Shown piece after piece: positions 1 through 10,598 of a DNA stretch of 64,000 nucleotides. Both the position numbers and the translations under genes were made by a program. Source of the stretch: Hsuehochloa calcarea (taxonomy: Eukaryota; Streptophyta; Magnoliopsida; Poales; Poaceae); NCBI GenBank assembly GCA_036346395.1, contig CM070594.1:14417385-14481384 (forward strand), read 5' to 3'. The notes beneath the pieces are model-generated. The model saw nothing but the letters and a program-made list of their open reading frames with translations. It was not told the origin of the DNA and searched no databases. How positions within the stretch are numbered: position 1 is the first letter of the stretch; each line of letters opens with the position of its first letter.

Positions 1-45
1 TTTCCTGGATAGACGGAATCCTGTCGAATCTCGACTAGCCCAAGC

Positions 46-309
46 TTAGGGGTTCGCCTCGTTACTCGTGATGAAACCAAGGGCATTTGAATATGACAGA
101 TTAAGAGGTTTGGAACCATAAAATGGAAGTTCGTAGATTTCTTCAATTCTTCCATAATAGTCGAGGCCATTAGTGCCGGGCGTAAAAACTCCGCTGTTTG
201 TGGTTTTTCGATTGGGCCGACTCTGCTCGTAGCTTGCTGTGTGAAAACGATATCCATTCACGCCATAACCGGTAAATGACTTGACCCTAACGACACGTAC
301 CGCTTGCAA
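46..309 (-). pseudogene. CACTA transposase C-terminal piece (DUF4216-like)
   Basis: The 87-residue frame contains YYGRIEEIYELPFYGSKP, which matches the conserved core of DUF4216, the domain that follows the transposase and DUF4218 in plant CACTA proteins. It lies downstream (leftward) of the DUF4218 piece on the same strand, as expected. Its frame is separated from that piece by stops, and the domain ends early with no continuation of the usual phenylalanine/cysteine-rich strand. Part of the decayed element open reading frame; no independent function. Confidence 0.7.
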
Positions 310-529
310 CTTTGTCTCAACTCGTCACTTATAGACGACGGTTTGGGCCTACAAGCTCAAGCGGATAGATCGTTATATTATTCGAACGTCACGATCAACT
401 TGGAATGTCGAACTAAGTACGAGCTAAATTGGGCAAGACCTTCTGCTTGAACCAAGAAATGAAATCGGGGCTCCTGGTCCCGCACTCGTGAAAGAAGGGT
501 ATCGCTTTCTGCGGGTAGGATCCCTTGAT

Positions 530-1270
530 TCATGCCAGATTGACGAAGAAATTCCTGCACCAACGAGAAACAAGGGGTTGGACGAAGAAACAAGGAGTGG
601 CGTATTTAAACAAGTTCGTTGAAAACTTACCCAATGAACAGTGCACCTCGACAAGGTTGGTCAACACATATAGCATGATACTGCGCCACTCTTCATTTTT
701 CAATTGCTTAGTGGTCGATGCACTTGCGCTTCCGAGTTGCCCTTGGAAAAGGCTGAGGTTCGATTCATTTTCGCCAGCATTGTAACGAGGGGGTGGATTA
801 TAAACGCTAGGAAGGTTCTCAGTGTAGTATTTCTCTGTGAAGTTTGACACCTCCTCCAGAATGTATGCCTCTGCAATGGAAGCCTCAATTTTGGCTTTAT
901 TTCTACATTTTTTGTGAAGAGTCTTCAGACATCTCTCGATTGGATAGCACCAACGGCACTGCACGGGCCCCCCCATACGTGCCTCATACGGGAGGTGCAC
1001 AATCAAATGCTGCATCGCCAAGAAAAAGCCGGGTGGAAAGATCTTCTCCAACTTACAGAGCAACACGGGTGCCACTTTTTCCAAGTCATCAATGACGGTC
1101 CGAGATAGCTCCTTGGCACAAAGCTGGCGGAAGAAATAGCTCAACTCTGCCAGCACTTGCCAGACATGCTCAGGGACATAGCCTCGAACCATCGCCGGAA
1201 GAAGCCGCTCAATCCATATGTGGTAGTCATGACTCTTCATCCCGTTGATTCGCAGAGTGCCTAAGTTCAC
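530..1270 (-). pseudogene. CACTA transposase piece with DUF4218
   Basis: A 246-residue open frame. Residues about 1-165 match DUF4218: it contains LRINGMKSHDYHIWIERLLP, then a FFRQLC segment, HLIVHLPYEARMGGPVQCRW and the YPIERCLKTLHKK segment typical of TNP2-type CACTA proteins. The last ~80 residues diverge into sequence that looks like a non-coding continuation. This is the longest intact piece of the transposon protein. It lacks the N-terminal catalytic half, which sits in other frames to the right (1708-3128). Confidence 0.85.
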
Positions 1271-1707
1271 TCCCCTCTTGATTCATTGATACCCATCGTG
1301 GAACATTAGCGTCTGGATCCATTCAAGTACTTCCTCCTTTGGTCCTTTTTCAAGACGAAATCGGCCTTAGGCCTTCTCCATGTCTTGCCGCGACTAGGAG
1401 GTCGCATCTCTTGATTTGGTCTATCGCATAACGCTGCGTGTCCACTCTAGCCTTAGGGTTGTCCTTAGACTTTTCAAAGTCCATGAGTGTTGCCCAAAGT
1501 GCCTCGGCGATATTCTTTTCAAGTGCATTACATCAATGTTATGTGGCGTAAGAAGGTCATCGAAATAGGGAGCCTCGTCAAGCCCGACTTATGAGTCCAC
1601 ATATGTTGCTCACCATATCCCACAAAACCACCTTCTTGATTGGGCACGAGAGCATCTATGTGAGCATGAACCTCGGCACCGACCATCATCCGCGGTGTGG
1701 TCCATCA

Positions 1708-2021
1708 CTACGACACCTTTCGTAAAGTTCTTGATGTCTTGTCCGAATGGATGGTCAAGAGGAGGAATTGACGATGTCTGTCGAACAACGAGTACTTGCC
1801 ACCCTTGTGCAACCAAATGAACCTCACACCTTCCTTGAATATTGGGCATGAGAACTTCCGTGAACACACCAGCGCAGAATAACCCATACGCCAGAAGTCA
1901 TGCGAGGAGTAGTGGTACCAAACGTGCATTTTGAAGCTTGTCTTTGTAGCTCGGTCGTATGTCCATACCCCTTCGTCCCAAGCACGGACCAATTCATCAA
2001 ACACGGGCTCCATGAACACAC
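1708..2021 (-). pseudogene. CACTA transposase core piece (TNP2/Transposase_21)
   Basis: The frame starts with EPVFDELVRAWDEGVWTYDR, matching the segment of TNP2-type transposases in which a large C-terminal target (EPL..EL..LW..GV.TYD) precedes the Trp/Asp-rich core. It continues with a FSCP-IF...F-WLHKGGKYSLFDRHRQFL segment, also typical. Frameshifts separate it from the N-terminal piece at 2404-3128 and from DUF4218 at 530-1270. The region 1271-1707 between the pieces probably carries more of the same protein in broken frames, but no readable block longer than about 60 residues. Confidence 0.75.
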
Positions 2022-2403
2022 ATATTACTCCCGGTGTCGGGGAATTATCAACGACAAGAATACGTTATGTCGTTGAAAGGAGACGCCGGGGAGATTGAGG
2101 GATAACGAACACGGGCCAACATGTGTATGGGGCACCATCACCCATAAGGATTGAACCCATCATTGCCGCCGCGACACGCATACATTGTGAGCCTCATCCG
2201 CTTTCTCACGATGTTTGTCATCAAAGCGGGTCCATGCTTCACCATCGGATGGATGTACCATCTTGTCGATTGTTACCGCTTGCCATTTTTGTGCCATGTC
2301 ATCTGCTTCGCGATTCCTCGGTCATGTATAGCCGTTGGATCCTCGGTAGGAATGGAAGGTACCGTAGGATTTTCACGGGGATCGTAGTCGCCTCTTCCGC
2401 CAT

Positions 2404-3128
2404 CACGAGTCTACCTCCGTACACGGAGGATTTACACTTTGACAAGACTTTGCATCCTTGTGTTCTTTCCTAAATAGGACGCACCCTTCAACAAGCATGT
2501 ATCCGCTCATACGACATCTTAAGTGCACGAAGGAGTTTCTGTGACTCGTACATGCTCTTTGGCAGAATGTGGCCCTCCGGAAGCAGGGTGCCAATCACGG
2601 CCAACATCTTATCGAAGCCTTCTCGACTCAGGTTTAACTCGGACTTCAACCCCATTAAGCGTCCAATGGCATCCAGTTGAGACACCGTTGACCGATCGTG
2701 AAGTGGTTTCGTGCGAGTCCATCATGTCGTAGAAACGCTTTGTCGGTTGCCTCCATCTCCTCCTTCTCACGTCCCTCATCGAACTGTCCTTGGTGAAAGT
2801 CATCTAACATGTCTGCTACCCCGGCATCAGCATCATAAGCCTCGACGCGTGGTCTCACCACCTCCTCTCTCATACGATGGGCTTCACCATGGTGGACACA
2901 CCGGGTGTAGTCCGGCGTAAATCCATTCTTCAAAAGATGTTTACCCATGTCCACCTTGTTTACCCTTCTCCTGTTTCCACATTTGCTGCAGGGACACAAA
3001 ACTAGACAATGTCCTTTAGCAGCCTTGCCAAATGCACGGTTCAAGAAAGCATCGGTCTTGTTCATCCATTCCGTGGTGTAATCACTCTGACTTCTCCGGC
3101 CCGTGTACATCCAATGACGGTCATCCAT
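2404..3128 (-). pseudogene. CACTA transposase N-terminus (transposase-associated domain plus TNP2 start)
   Basis: From ATG at 3128 the protein begins MDDRHWMYTGRRS and carries CPCSKCGNRRRV, then HLLKNGFTPDYTRCVHHGE: the cysteine/histidine-containing transposase-associated domain (Transpos_assoc) that starts plant CACTA transposases, roughly residues 1-85. It is followed by an acidic linker. A frameshift near 2660-2690 moves the reading into a second frame (2488-2685) with FDKMLAVIGTLLPEGHILPK and a YERIHAC motif, and another shift gives CVLFRKEHKDAKSC (2404-2594): together these are the TNP2 domain start. Several frame breaks make it a pseudogene. Confidence 0.85.
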
Positions 3129-3246
3129 CCTCTAACATATGTATCAGCGAGTAATGTAACCACCGTCAACCGCCACGACCACCACCACCACCACCACCAC
3201 CACCTCCACCACCACTACCACCACCGTGTACATCCAATGACGGTCA
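3101..3246. repeat. (CCA)n microsatellite flanked by a 23-bp direct repeat
   Basis: A CCA-rich run lies at about 3178-3225. The 23-bp sequence starting CCGTGTACATCCAATGACGG occurs on both sides (3101-3123 and 3224-3246). The left copy encodes the first codons of the CACTA transposase on the minus strand, so the start region has been duplicated with the trinucleotide run between the copies. Confidence 0.85.
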
Positions 3247-3479
3247 CTGCATGCTTGTAATAGTCAGGTAGTAACAAGGGTAATGAAACCACAAGATTCA
3301 TAATATAGGAAACTTTGAAGAAACATGAAACCACAAGAAAAATGATCAACGCAAACTGAGAGTGTCTCAATCTTGCTTTTAGATTCTATACAGCTCCAAG
3401 TCTCCCACATTCCTTATGTCAGTCGTAGCCTCCAAGTAGTTCCAATAATGCCATGTTTCACTAAGCTATAATAGCTTAC

Positions 3480-4150
3480 TCTTCTATGATGAAACAACAA
3501 TATGCTTTATTCATAGAACATGACCATTGGACGTCATACATTGAATGATTGAATCATACTCTAATTCTAGTACATCAAATTACGATATCATTTTTAATGC
3601 AAATTCTAGTACAATATCATTTTTAATGCAAATTACGAAATAAGAACGCATTTCTAATTCTAGTACATCAAATATTCAAATAGAAAGTTAATACATTGTC
3701 ATACACTCATACTGTCATATATTCATATGTCATACATTGAATGATTGAATCATACTCATAAGTCATAACTTCATAAATCATAAGTCATAACTAATTAACT
3801 CATTTACTCATCTTGACATACTCGACATCGTCATATACTCATCGTCATACATTGAATGATTGAATCATAATCATAAGTCATAACTAATTAACTCACTTAC
3901 TCATCTTTTATACACTCATACCGACATAGTGTCATATACTCATATGATCATATCATATGTTATACATTGAATGATTGAATCATACTCATAACTACTGATT
4001 AACGAGATACACTCATATCGCTATAGTGTCATAGACTCATAGTGTCATATACTCATATGTCATTCATTAAGATACACTCATACCGCTATAGTGTCATAGG
4101 CTCATAGTGTCATGTACTCATATGTCATACATTTAATGATTGAATCACCA
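3480..4150. repeat. AT-rich minisatellite array inside the CACTA element
   Basis: The motif CATTGAATGATTGAATCA recurs near 3537, 3735, 3853, 3965 and (with one change) 4127, separated by variable runs of CATACTCATA, GTCATA and AAGTCATAAC. Spacing is about 110-200 bp, so the array is irregular. It lies between the transposase start and the subterminal repeats. No coding content is seen in 3250-4700. Confidence 0.75.
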
Positions 4151-4704
4151 AATCACCACATCCACACTCACCACACCAAATCAGAACCGGCGGAGTGGCA
4201 CGGAAACTGAAAGACCGGCCGGCTAGGCGCAGATGAGGCGCTGGGGCATTGGGCGCAGATGACAGTGAGGCGTCGGCGGAGGAGCATCGTGTTGACAACG
4301 TGCACGAAACCTTCTCAAATTTTTATCACACCTCCACATATGATATCATGACATCTCCACAAGTTTCATAATTTTCAGACTTTGTTTGCTTTTTATAGAA
4401 TTTAAAAACACTTCGTCCGCCGGTTCACGGTCATGTTTCGTCAACAAGATGTTCGAAATTTCGGGTCCGTTCCTGGATACGACCTCACACTACACTCAAT
4501 AACATGACTATCATTTTTGAATCATTAAATTCCATTATTCGATGCACGCAGCGGCTCAAATTTGTATTTTTCAAATAATTATAGTAAATGAAATAAATTA
4601 ACTAAATATAACAAAAGCCACAAAATGTACCAAATCCTAACATATAGTACACGATCATCAGTAGGAGGGCTGCACAAAAATTTGAAGGCCAAAATAAAAA
4701 TAAA

Positions 4705-5063
4705 AAAGAACGTTTGTCGAGTGCGAGGCACGCGACTTTTCGGCAAAGGGTGTCTTTGCCGAAAAGTGCCACACCGCTGGCACTCGGCAAAGATTTATTT
4801 TGCCGAGTGCCAAACGGCCGGCCGCTTCGGCAAAACTTGACGTCGAGCGGGGCTCATTACCTCGCACCGCTTTGCCGAGTGCCCTCCTTGCCGAGTGCAC
4901 GCACTTTCGGCAAAGCGTCGTTCTGAAGTGTTATCCTTTGCCGAGTGCCATGCACTCGGCAAATATGAATTTGCCGAGTGCAGTTCTTTGCCAAGTGCGG
5001 CACTCGGTATTTGGCACTCGGCAAAGAGTTTTGCACTCGACAAAGAAGCTGAGTTTGGTAGTG
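4705..5063 (-). repeat. CACTA subterminal repeat array and terminal inverted repeat
   Basis: TTTGCCGAGTGC and its complement GCACTCGGCAAA, with single-base variants, occur more than a dozen times in both orientations between 4705 and 5045. The outermost bases (5048-5063) form the terminal repeat ending TAGTG on the plus strand. In CACTA elements such arrays are the binding sites for the element-encoded transposase or accessory protein; that role is inferred from the family. Confidence 0.9.
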
Positions 5064-5072
5064 AATACGTAC

Positions 5073-5176
5073 GGGTAGAGCGCGAAGGCTGGCTGGATGG
5101 CGTAGACAGCGCGGTCGTACTTGGCGCGCATCCTGGAGTCGGCGCCGCTCTCCCGCACCGCCCGGTCGATCTCCAT
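5073..5176 (-). CDS. First exon of FAD synthase / PAPS-reductase-family protein (partial gene)
   Basis: ATG at 5176-5174 opens a 34-codon exon starting MEIDRAVRESGADSRMRAKY and ending with a FALY motif. This matches, from memory, the N-terminus of plant proteins annotated as FAD synthase or phosphoadenosine phosphosulfate reductase family proteins (MEID... KY...AL.LY, just before the nucleotide-binding loop FSFNGGKDST). A donor-like GTACGTATT follows at 5072-5064 and the CACTA terminus begins at 5063, so the transposon lies within the first intron or has cut the exon. The rest of the gene would be to the left, outside the window. An in-frame ATG exists upstream, but the MEID start fits the family. 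The catalytic domain is not visible, so whether the gene is still functional cannot be judged. Confidence 0.6.
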
Positions 5177-5861
5177 CACGGGCCGGCCGCCCCCCGCCCT
5201 CTCCTCTCCGGCGAAGCGAAACACACAGGGGGAGAGATCACGAGCGAAGCCAAGCACCAGGTGCTCGACTTATTCGGTCGGACTCGGACGCGCGCGTAAC
5301 CGAGTGCATGTCGAAACGTACTACTCCGTGTTCCTCCGTCTTTCCACGTTTCAGTACTCATACGAGCTTTGTTTTTTTCGCAGTTTTTGAGCTCGGCTCG
5401 AATCTTTTTTGAGCTCGAGCCGATCGGGCTAGGCTCGTTGAAGGGCGCTACTGCAAAGATCAACGTGGGCCGACCAGCGTGCCTTCAGCCCATGGGCCGA
5501 TAGGCCTAGTGGCACGTTCGACGCCGCTGTCGCAGCCTACCACAACCTTCTTCCGATCGGGGACTAATGGGAGCCCAAGCCAAAAGAAGCCCAGGGTTCC
5601 AATATTCACCACACACCCCGGCGTCCATCGCCGCCGCCAACTCCTCCCCTCGCCGGAGCGCTCCCCTCAAGCGCCCCTCGCCCACGGCCCACGGTTGCGT
5701 CAGCACGAGCGCGGGCAGGGAGGGAACCGGGTTTCAGTGTGGTGGTGTTGCCGCTGTTGTTCGCAGATTATTTCTTTATCTCGTGAGCTCGTTGAATCCC
5801 ACTTGGGTTGTGGGGAGATCGCTCGAGGGAAGAAAGGAAGAGGCCCCGTTTCGCGGTAGAG
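5177..5861. promoter_or_regulatory. Shared 685-bp divergent promoter/5' leader region
   Basis: The two start codons (5176 on minus, 5862 on plus) are 685 bp apart with no other gene between them. It is GC-rich near both genes. It contains an imperfect inverted repeat GAGCTCGGCTCGA / TTGAGCTCGAGCC (about 5389-5424). No convincing TATA box is seen on either side, as is common for housekeeping genes. An upstream ATG at 5567 on the plus strand opens an 86-109-codon frame overlapping the true start; it could act as an upstream ORF if transcription starts before it. Confidence 0.5.
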
Positions 5862-8800
5862 ATGGTGAAGAAGGGGGCAGGAAGGGCCCGGTATGATCCC
5901 GACCTTCCCTTGCTTGCTTTGACAAGTTCTTAGCGTCGTCGTTGGTATCAAGAGCCAGCTAGGTCTTGATTTCTTCAGGAGTTATTATTTACTCGATTAC
6001 ATGGAGGCCTTGTGTTGCTGTAGGATGGTTCGATCATAATCCCTAACATCTTTCTACAGTAAAGCTCGACGATGTTTGTTCCGAATAAAACTTACTTGGT
6101 AGATATGCATATGCTGCCTACAAATCGAATGACTGGATTAGGTGGTTGCAGCCCTGTTCCAAATGTCAGAAATGCCTCAATCTGATAAACAGGAGGCTGG
6201 GAATATATATAAAAAAGTGAGACATTTTAATTAAAAAACATGTTGTGGAAGCAGCCCCGGGCCCCGGGATTGGCCTCAGTGCCGTATTTTGTTTGACGGC
6301 GCATTTCTTATACATGTAAGTTACGTGACTGTTCTTTTGCGTCGGAACTAACTTGCTGCAACCGTTGTAGCTATGAGCCTGGACCGGCATTTGAAGAGAA
6401 CAAAGAGGAGGCCATGCTTGACATCTCGCCTACTGACTCAACAGAATTTTGGCTAATACAGTGGCCTATAAACCAGGTAACATTGATTTTTCAACCCCTG
6501 TGGCGTGCTACTAATATGCTGCACTGTTTAGGTCCAACGTAATGTTTTCTGTGTTATAACGCAGTTAGATGTTTCTGATTTTCACGGTGAAGAAGTTTCC
6601 CTTAAGCTACACCACGATGGAAACTTGGGCAGTTTGGAGAGTTCCTCGGGTAAGATAAATGTCACGAATTATATTGCAATTGTTTCACTTGATTGATTAC
6701 ATGGTTCGATTTTTTAAAAGTTTCTGAACATTCAGACAACAATTCAATGATTCAATGACACTTCAACTTTGATTGGATCAATTTTCCCAATGGGCAATAT
6801 TTATATCCTTTTTATTCCTAAAGACAGCAATGTTAAACCAATCAATGGAACCACTTGCATTTCCATGGTAAAGTTTGCCTCTCATTCTCTTAAGAAGATT
6901 AAGTCAATGGTGATTTTCTTTGATGGTCAGTACTCAGTAGTCTTTTGTAGCCCAAATCAAGTATCAGCTGGAGTTTTTAGTTCGTGCTGAACTCCCTGTT
7001 CTACTAATTTGCTTGTTTATCTTTAGGCAACAAACTACTAGTTATTTATGGACTCTTTGAAATAGAATTTGAAACCAAGATGTTACACTTAGTTTACACA
7101 AAGAAGATGTTATCCTTTGCGGATGTCCAGACTCCAGAAGTTTGATTCTTGAAGTGAAATTTCCTCGTCAGCTTCCTATGTAATGGCCCATTAACTCCTT
7201 GATTTGAAGCTAGATTGATGATATGTGCCACCCATCAGTAAGAAGTTGTAGTACTAGTTGGCATCTTTAGATCCTTCTCATAGGTTGAAACCACCATTGT
7301 TCAATTATTGTGGCAAATAACTATTGATACTTTTCCACAAATATTCAGGTATATCTAACGTTCTTTATTTGGCAGGGAAATCTTACGAACTTGTCAGCTT
7401 TGCTGCTCAGCAGCCAGATGCTACTGTCTTCCTGCCGTCAGGGTCAGAAACAAGAGCTGGTATGCTGAAATGTCAACTTAGTACTTTAGTTGTACAGTAC
7501 ATCGCACAGATTCTACTTTTTCCCTTGTTGAAAATATGAATTTTGCTGAAATACGCTGTATGTGTACATATTTAGTTTTCTTGGGTTAGTATTTACATGC
7601 CATATTAATGGCACAATCGGTGGCGGGTAAACCCTGAGTTAGTGCTTATTTGGTAGAATCATGATAGAACACGATGAGCCTTCTGCTATAAAAAAATACC
7701 AGTACATGACACTATGACAGTGTGTAGCACCACGTTTGATTTCCGAAAATGTAATCTTAGTTTGTTATGATGCCGTGCGATGTTACTTGTTAACTTGGAC
7801 TGTTGTTATCTTCAAGGGAAATAAAAGAAGAAACAGGACAAGACACTCATCTTTGGAAGGTTACCTCCAAATGTCTAACTCTTATGAGGTACAGTACACA
7901 CTTGTAGATCTGGGTTAAAGCATCAAAGGGAAGCAATGTCAACACAGTAACGATCTTGGGATATGTCATGAAACTAAATCTCTAAGAGTTTAAGTGACAT
8001 ACCAAAAGTTGGAATATATGTCCGCCAACTGATAAAGAATATGTCTTCTAGAATTAAAGCTTCGAAATTCCAATGTTGTGAGTTCATGGAGAATCACTGC
8101 TATTTGCATGACATATAGTTGGATTATGAAAACAAGTTGTTGTGGACTCCTTGTGGGGGAAAAACTTATCAGCGTTGCAGGCGGGGCCAAGAGGGCGAGC
8201 GCAGCAACAGCAGTAGCGGCGGGTAGGCCAGTCTGGCGCACACGGCTTGGAGTTCAAGGAAGACATTAGGCTTTTGGATTCTTAGGGGTAAGATTAAGTT
8301 AGCTAAAGATTTGGTTGTTAAGTTGTTAGGAGATTGCCCTTCCTGGTTCTTTATTGAAGGAGAACCTCTTTGTTGTAATGCCTTAAGCGAATAATCAAGT
8401 AAGTCTTCCTTATTTGCTTCACCGTGTTCAGAGCCTCGCTCACAGGCCGAGGAAGAGCCTCGGCGTGCGACCGAGGGCGAACTCAAGAGTCCTCGGTACC
8501 CTTCGCTCTCAGCCCAGTTCGCATCTCCATCTTCTTCCTCCACTAAACATTCATCGAAAACCCTCCAGGAAGCTAACCCATAGCACAAGTTGGTGTAATA
8601 GCTATCCTCCAACTATGTAAAGTGTAGATAACATTAGTCTAAATCAATATTTTCTATTTAACTGTTCGTGTGCATAACCAGCAATGGATATATTCTGTTT
8701 ATTTTTTTTACACAAGCACATAAACAAACTGGGGAAAGAAAACGAATCTGTTCTGTTTAACTTCATACTGGTTTAGGCATAGCTAGAAGATATATATCAT

Positions 8801-9832
8801 TTTTAACTTTCTAAGAGGCAGTGTTTTTGCTATTTGTTATGAGCACAAGTAGCGCTGTTTTTCCTTCTTTTTTAAAAATATGGTATTTATGTTGTATGCT
8901 TTCTGTATACAAATTGATTTTTTCACTAACAAAAAATAAACTCCAGTGGGGAAGATTTTGCGCCGAGTTTGCTTGGTTCGTTATCCCGAACCTGAAGAAT
9001 TAGAGAAACCAGGTTTCGGGGGTCTTACTCCTAGCAGTAAGAAATCTGCAGGTAATTCTTTCTTATTCTTCACTAATGCCACTTATCTGCTGTCGGTACT
9101 AAAGACAAGTTAGGCAGGATGGCATTCCAGCTGGCTAATGGTCGAAATCACTAGATTGCAATAGGTTAAACCTGGCAGATTTAACTAGATTTACCAAATT
9201 TTGCTGAATTAAGTACACCAAATAATGCTCATTCATGGCACTTGAAGAGTAAGAATGCAAGAATGCAACTCTGCTAAATAAAACCGTAGCTGCGCTATGC
9301 AAACATCGCTACAAAAGTGTCTGCGTAATATTTACCGATTTTTTTTTATGTTGCTGTATATTTGGCTGTTATATCCAACAAACATTACTGGTACTCGAAT
9401 GCTATTGGGCCATACCTTTCATCTCTCTTATGAAATGCTGCCAGTTTTCTAACATGTCGTTTTATTATACAGGAGTAACTGCAGTCAGTAAAGAAACACT
9501 TTTCGTTAAACTGCGAATGCCGAATTGTCACTGATCAGAGTTTGTCTGGTCTAACAGGTTCCTCAAGGAAGACCATGTCTCGGTTCACCAGCGCATCGAA
9601 GAATCGCAGCAGCCAAGGTTCAGCTCTATCACTGGGTCAATGGAGCGCTGAGCCGACACCCAAACACAAGCAAAAAAGAAAGGATGAAAGCAGCCTGGGC
9701 CACTCGAATGTGTCAGGCAAGTCCTCCGAAGGATCTCAGGCTCGTGGCGCAGGCAGCAACACGACCTCAGAGTTGCCGCAGACGCCAGCAGAGAAATCCA
9801 AGAAGAAAAAGAAGGTTAAGATTGCAGAGTAG
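5862..9832 (+). CDS. Mediator-associated protein 2-like (nuclear, transcription-related), six coding exons
   Basis: Coding exons by my reading: 5862-5890, 6371-6476, 6565-6649, 7376-7459, 8947-9051, 9558-9832. All have GT/AG borders and phases agree, giving 227 residues. Recognisable blocks are DSTEFWLIQWPINQ (about residues 32-45), a LKLHHDGNLGSLESSSGKSYELVSF block (quoted here only by its ends LKLHHDG and YELVSF), and RRVCLVRYPEPEELEKPGFG. These match the Arabidopsis At5g64680 family annotated as mediator-associated protein 2. The tail is serine-rich and ends in a basic KSKKKKKVKI stretch, a probable nuclear localisation signal. Exon 1 is only 29 bases and its donor (GTATGA) is weak. An alternative micro-exon at 9473-9487 would keep the frame. 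The long fourth intron (7460-8946) carries a probable LTR remnant. Divergently placed beside a FAD synthase-like gene. Confidence 0.8.
8160..8602 (+). mobile_element. Probable LTR retrotransposon remnant in intron 4
   Basis: The segment ends with CACAAGTTGGTGTAATAG, close to an LTR end plus a primer-binding site for initiator tRNA-Met (AAGTTGGTATCAGAG). Upstream are TTGTAATGCCTTAAGCG and GAATAATCAAGTAAGTC, typical of the R/U5 part of plant copia LTRs, and a GC-rich leader. No 5' end or target duplication was found, and no gag follows. The 147-codon minus-strand frame across it (8169-8612) is taken to be chance. Confidence 0.35.
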
Positions 9833-10353
9833 CAGTGACGCTAGCGGTAGCATCATCAGTCATCACCTTGGAGAAGATATGTTAATTTTCCCTGAACTAT
9901 CAGCAGCTCTGGGCGGAGTTTTGCAGGAAAGACGCGTTCTCCTTTTTCCTGTTCCTTTCCCCGGATCCTCATTGTGCTGATGCAGAATGTTTTGCTCGAC
10001 CATTAGGTGGTATTTGTGAGATGAGATTTGGGGCAGCGCCCCTTGCATGGTGCTGGTGGACTACCGCTATGTATCGCTGTGATTGTATGCACTTATCCGG
10101 TAAATGGTCTAGCACCCTCAACTCGTCATTAATCAAGTTGCTATTAGCCACTGCTTCAGTATGAAATAGAACTTTGTGGCTCTGGCAAGAAAGCGCCCCC
10201 TCTTCAAAGCATTGTACAGCACGAAATGGAACATGGTCATCCTAAAGTATGTCAGATTCTTAATGTTATCTCCGTGTCGGACTATACGATGCAAACCCTA
10301 CTGAACTTTTGTGGGTACAGTGCTACGCTTTTCTAGCTCTAACCCTCTTGCAT
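9833..10353 (+). other. 3' untranslated region and downstream spacer of the mediator-associated gene
   Basis: Follows the TAG stop at 9830-9832. No open frame with recognisable homology. A run of T/G-rich sequence between 9985 and 10270 is a plausible polyadenylation zone, but no clear AATAAA-type signal stands out. Confidence 0.4.
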
Positions 10354-10467
10354 GGCTACTGGCCTCCCGAGGCCGGCATTCACGGCCTCATCACTATTCA
10401 GAGGGCTACTGGCCTCCCGAGGCCGGCAATCACGGCCTCATCATTATTCAGAGAGAGAGAGAGAGAG
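10354..10467. repeat. Two 50-bp tandem repeats followed by a (GA)n run
   Basis: Two units of 50 bp start at 10354 and 10404 with GGCTACTGGCCTCCCGAGGC and differ at only a few positions. The second runs directly into a GA microsatellite (about 10450-10467). The unit contains the palindromic core GGCCTCCCGAGGCC. Confidence 0.9.
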
Positions 10468-10598
10468 TCGTCTACTGGACACAGTTCTTGGGCAATCAGC
10501 TGCCGTCCTTCTCCTTGACGCCCGTAGCACGTCGCTGCTAAGTGTGAAATCATGGTCTATATACGCTCGGGCTCGGCGCATGCTATTGCCGTTGTGAC

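Larger units (their letters stand above)
1..5063 (-). mobile_element. CACTA (En/Spm-type) DNA transposon, degenerate, runs off left edge
   Basis: The right terminus reads on the minus strand as CACTACCAAACTCAGC starting at 5063, the classic CACTA end, followed inward by many copies of TTTGCCGAGTGC / GCACTCGGCAAA (about 4705-5045) as subterminal repeats. Inside, on the minus strand, lie transposase relics in the usual family order: transposase-associated domain, TNP2 core pieces, DUF4218, DUF4216. The reading frame is broken many times, so no active transposase is encoded here. The three bases outside the end (5064-5066, AAT) would be the target duplication; the partner lies beyond the left edge. 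Insertion is immediately next to the first exon of a FAD synthase-like gene. Confidence 0.9.

Noticed and set aside
3178..3225. Poly-histidine coding run (from 3009-3260 frame)
   Set aside because: CAC/CCA microsatellite on the strand opposite the transposase.
4705..5045. Regularly repeated 12-13-base motif resembling a CRISPR-like or operator array
   Set aside because: Repeats occur in both orientations with irregular spacing next to a CACTA end, which is the subterminal repeat structure of that transposon class; the genome is a plant.
8169..8612. 147-codon minus-strand frame in intron 4
   Set aside because: Lies across a probable LTR remnant on the opposite strand; no family recognised.
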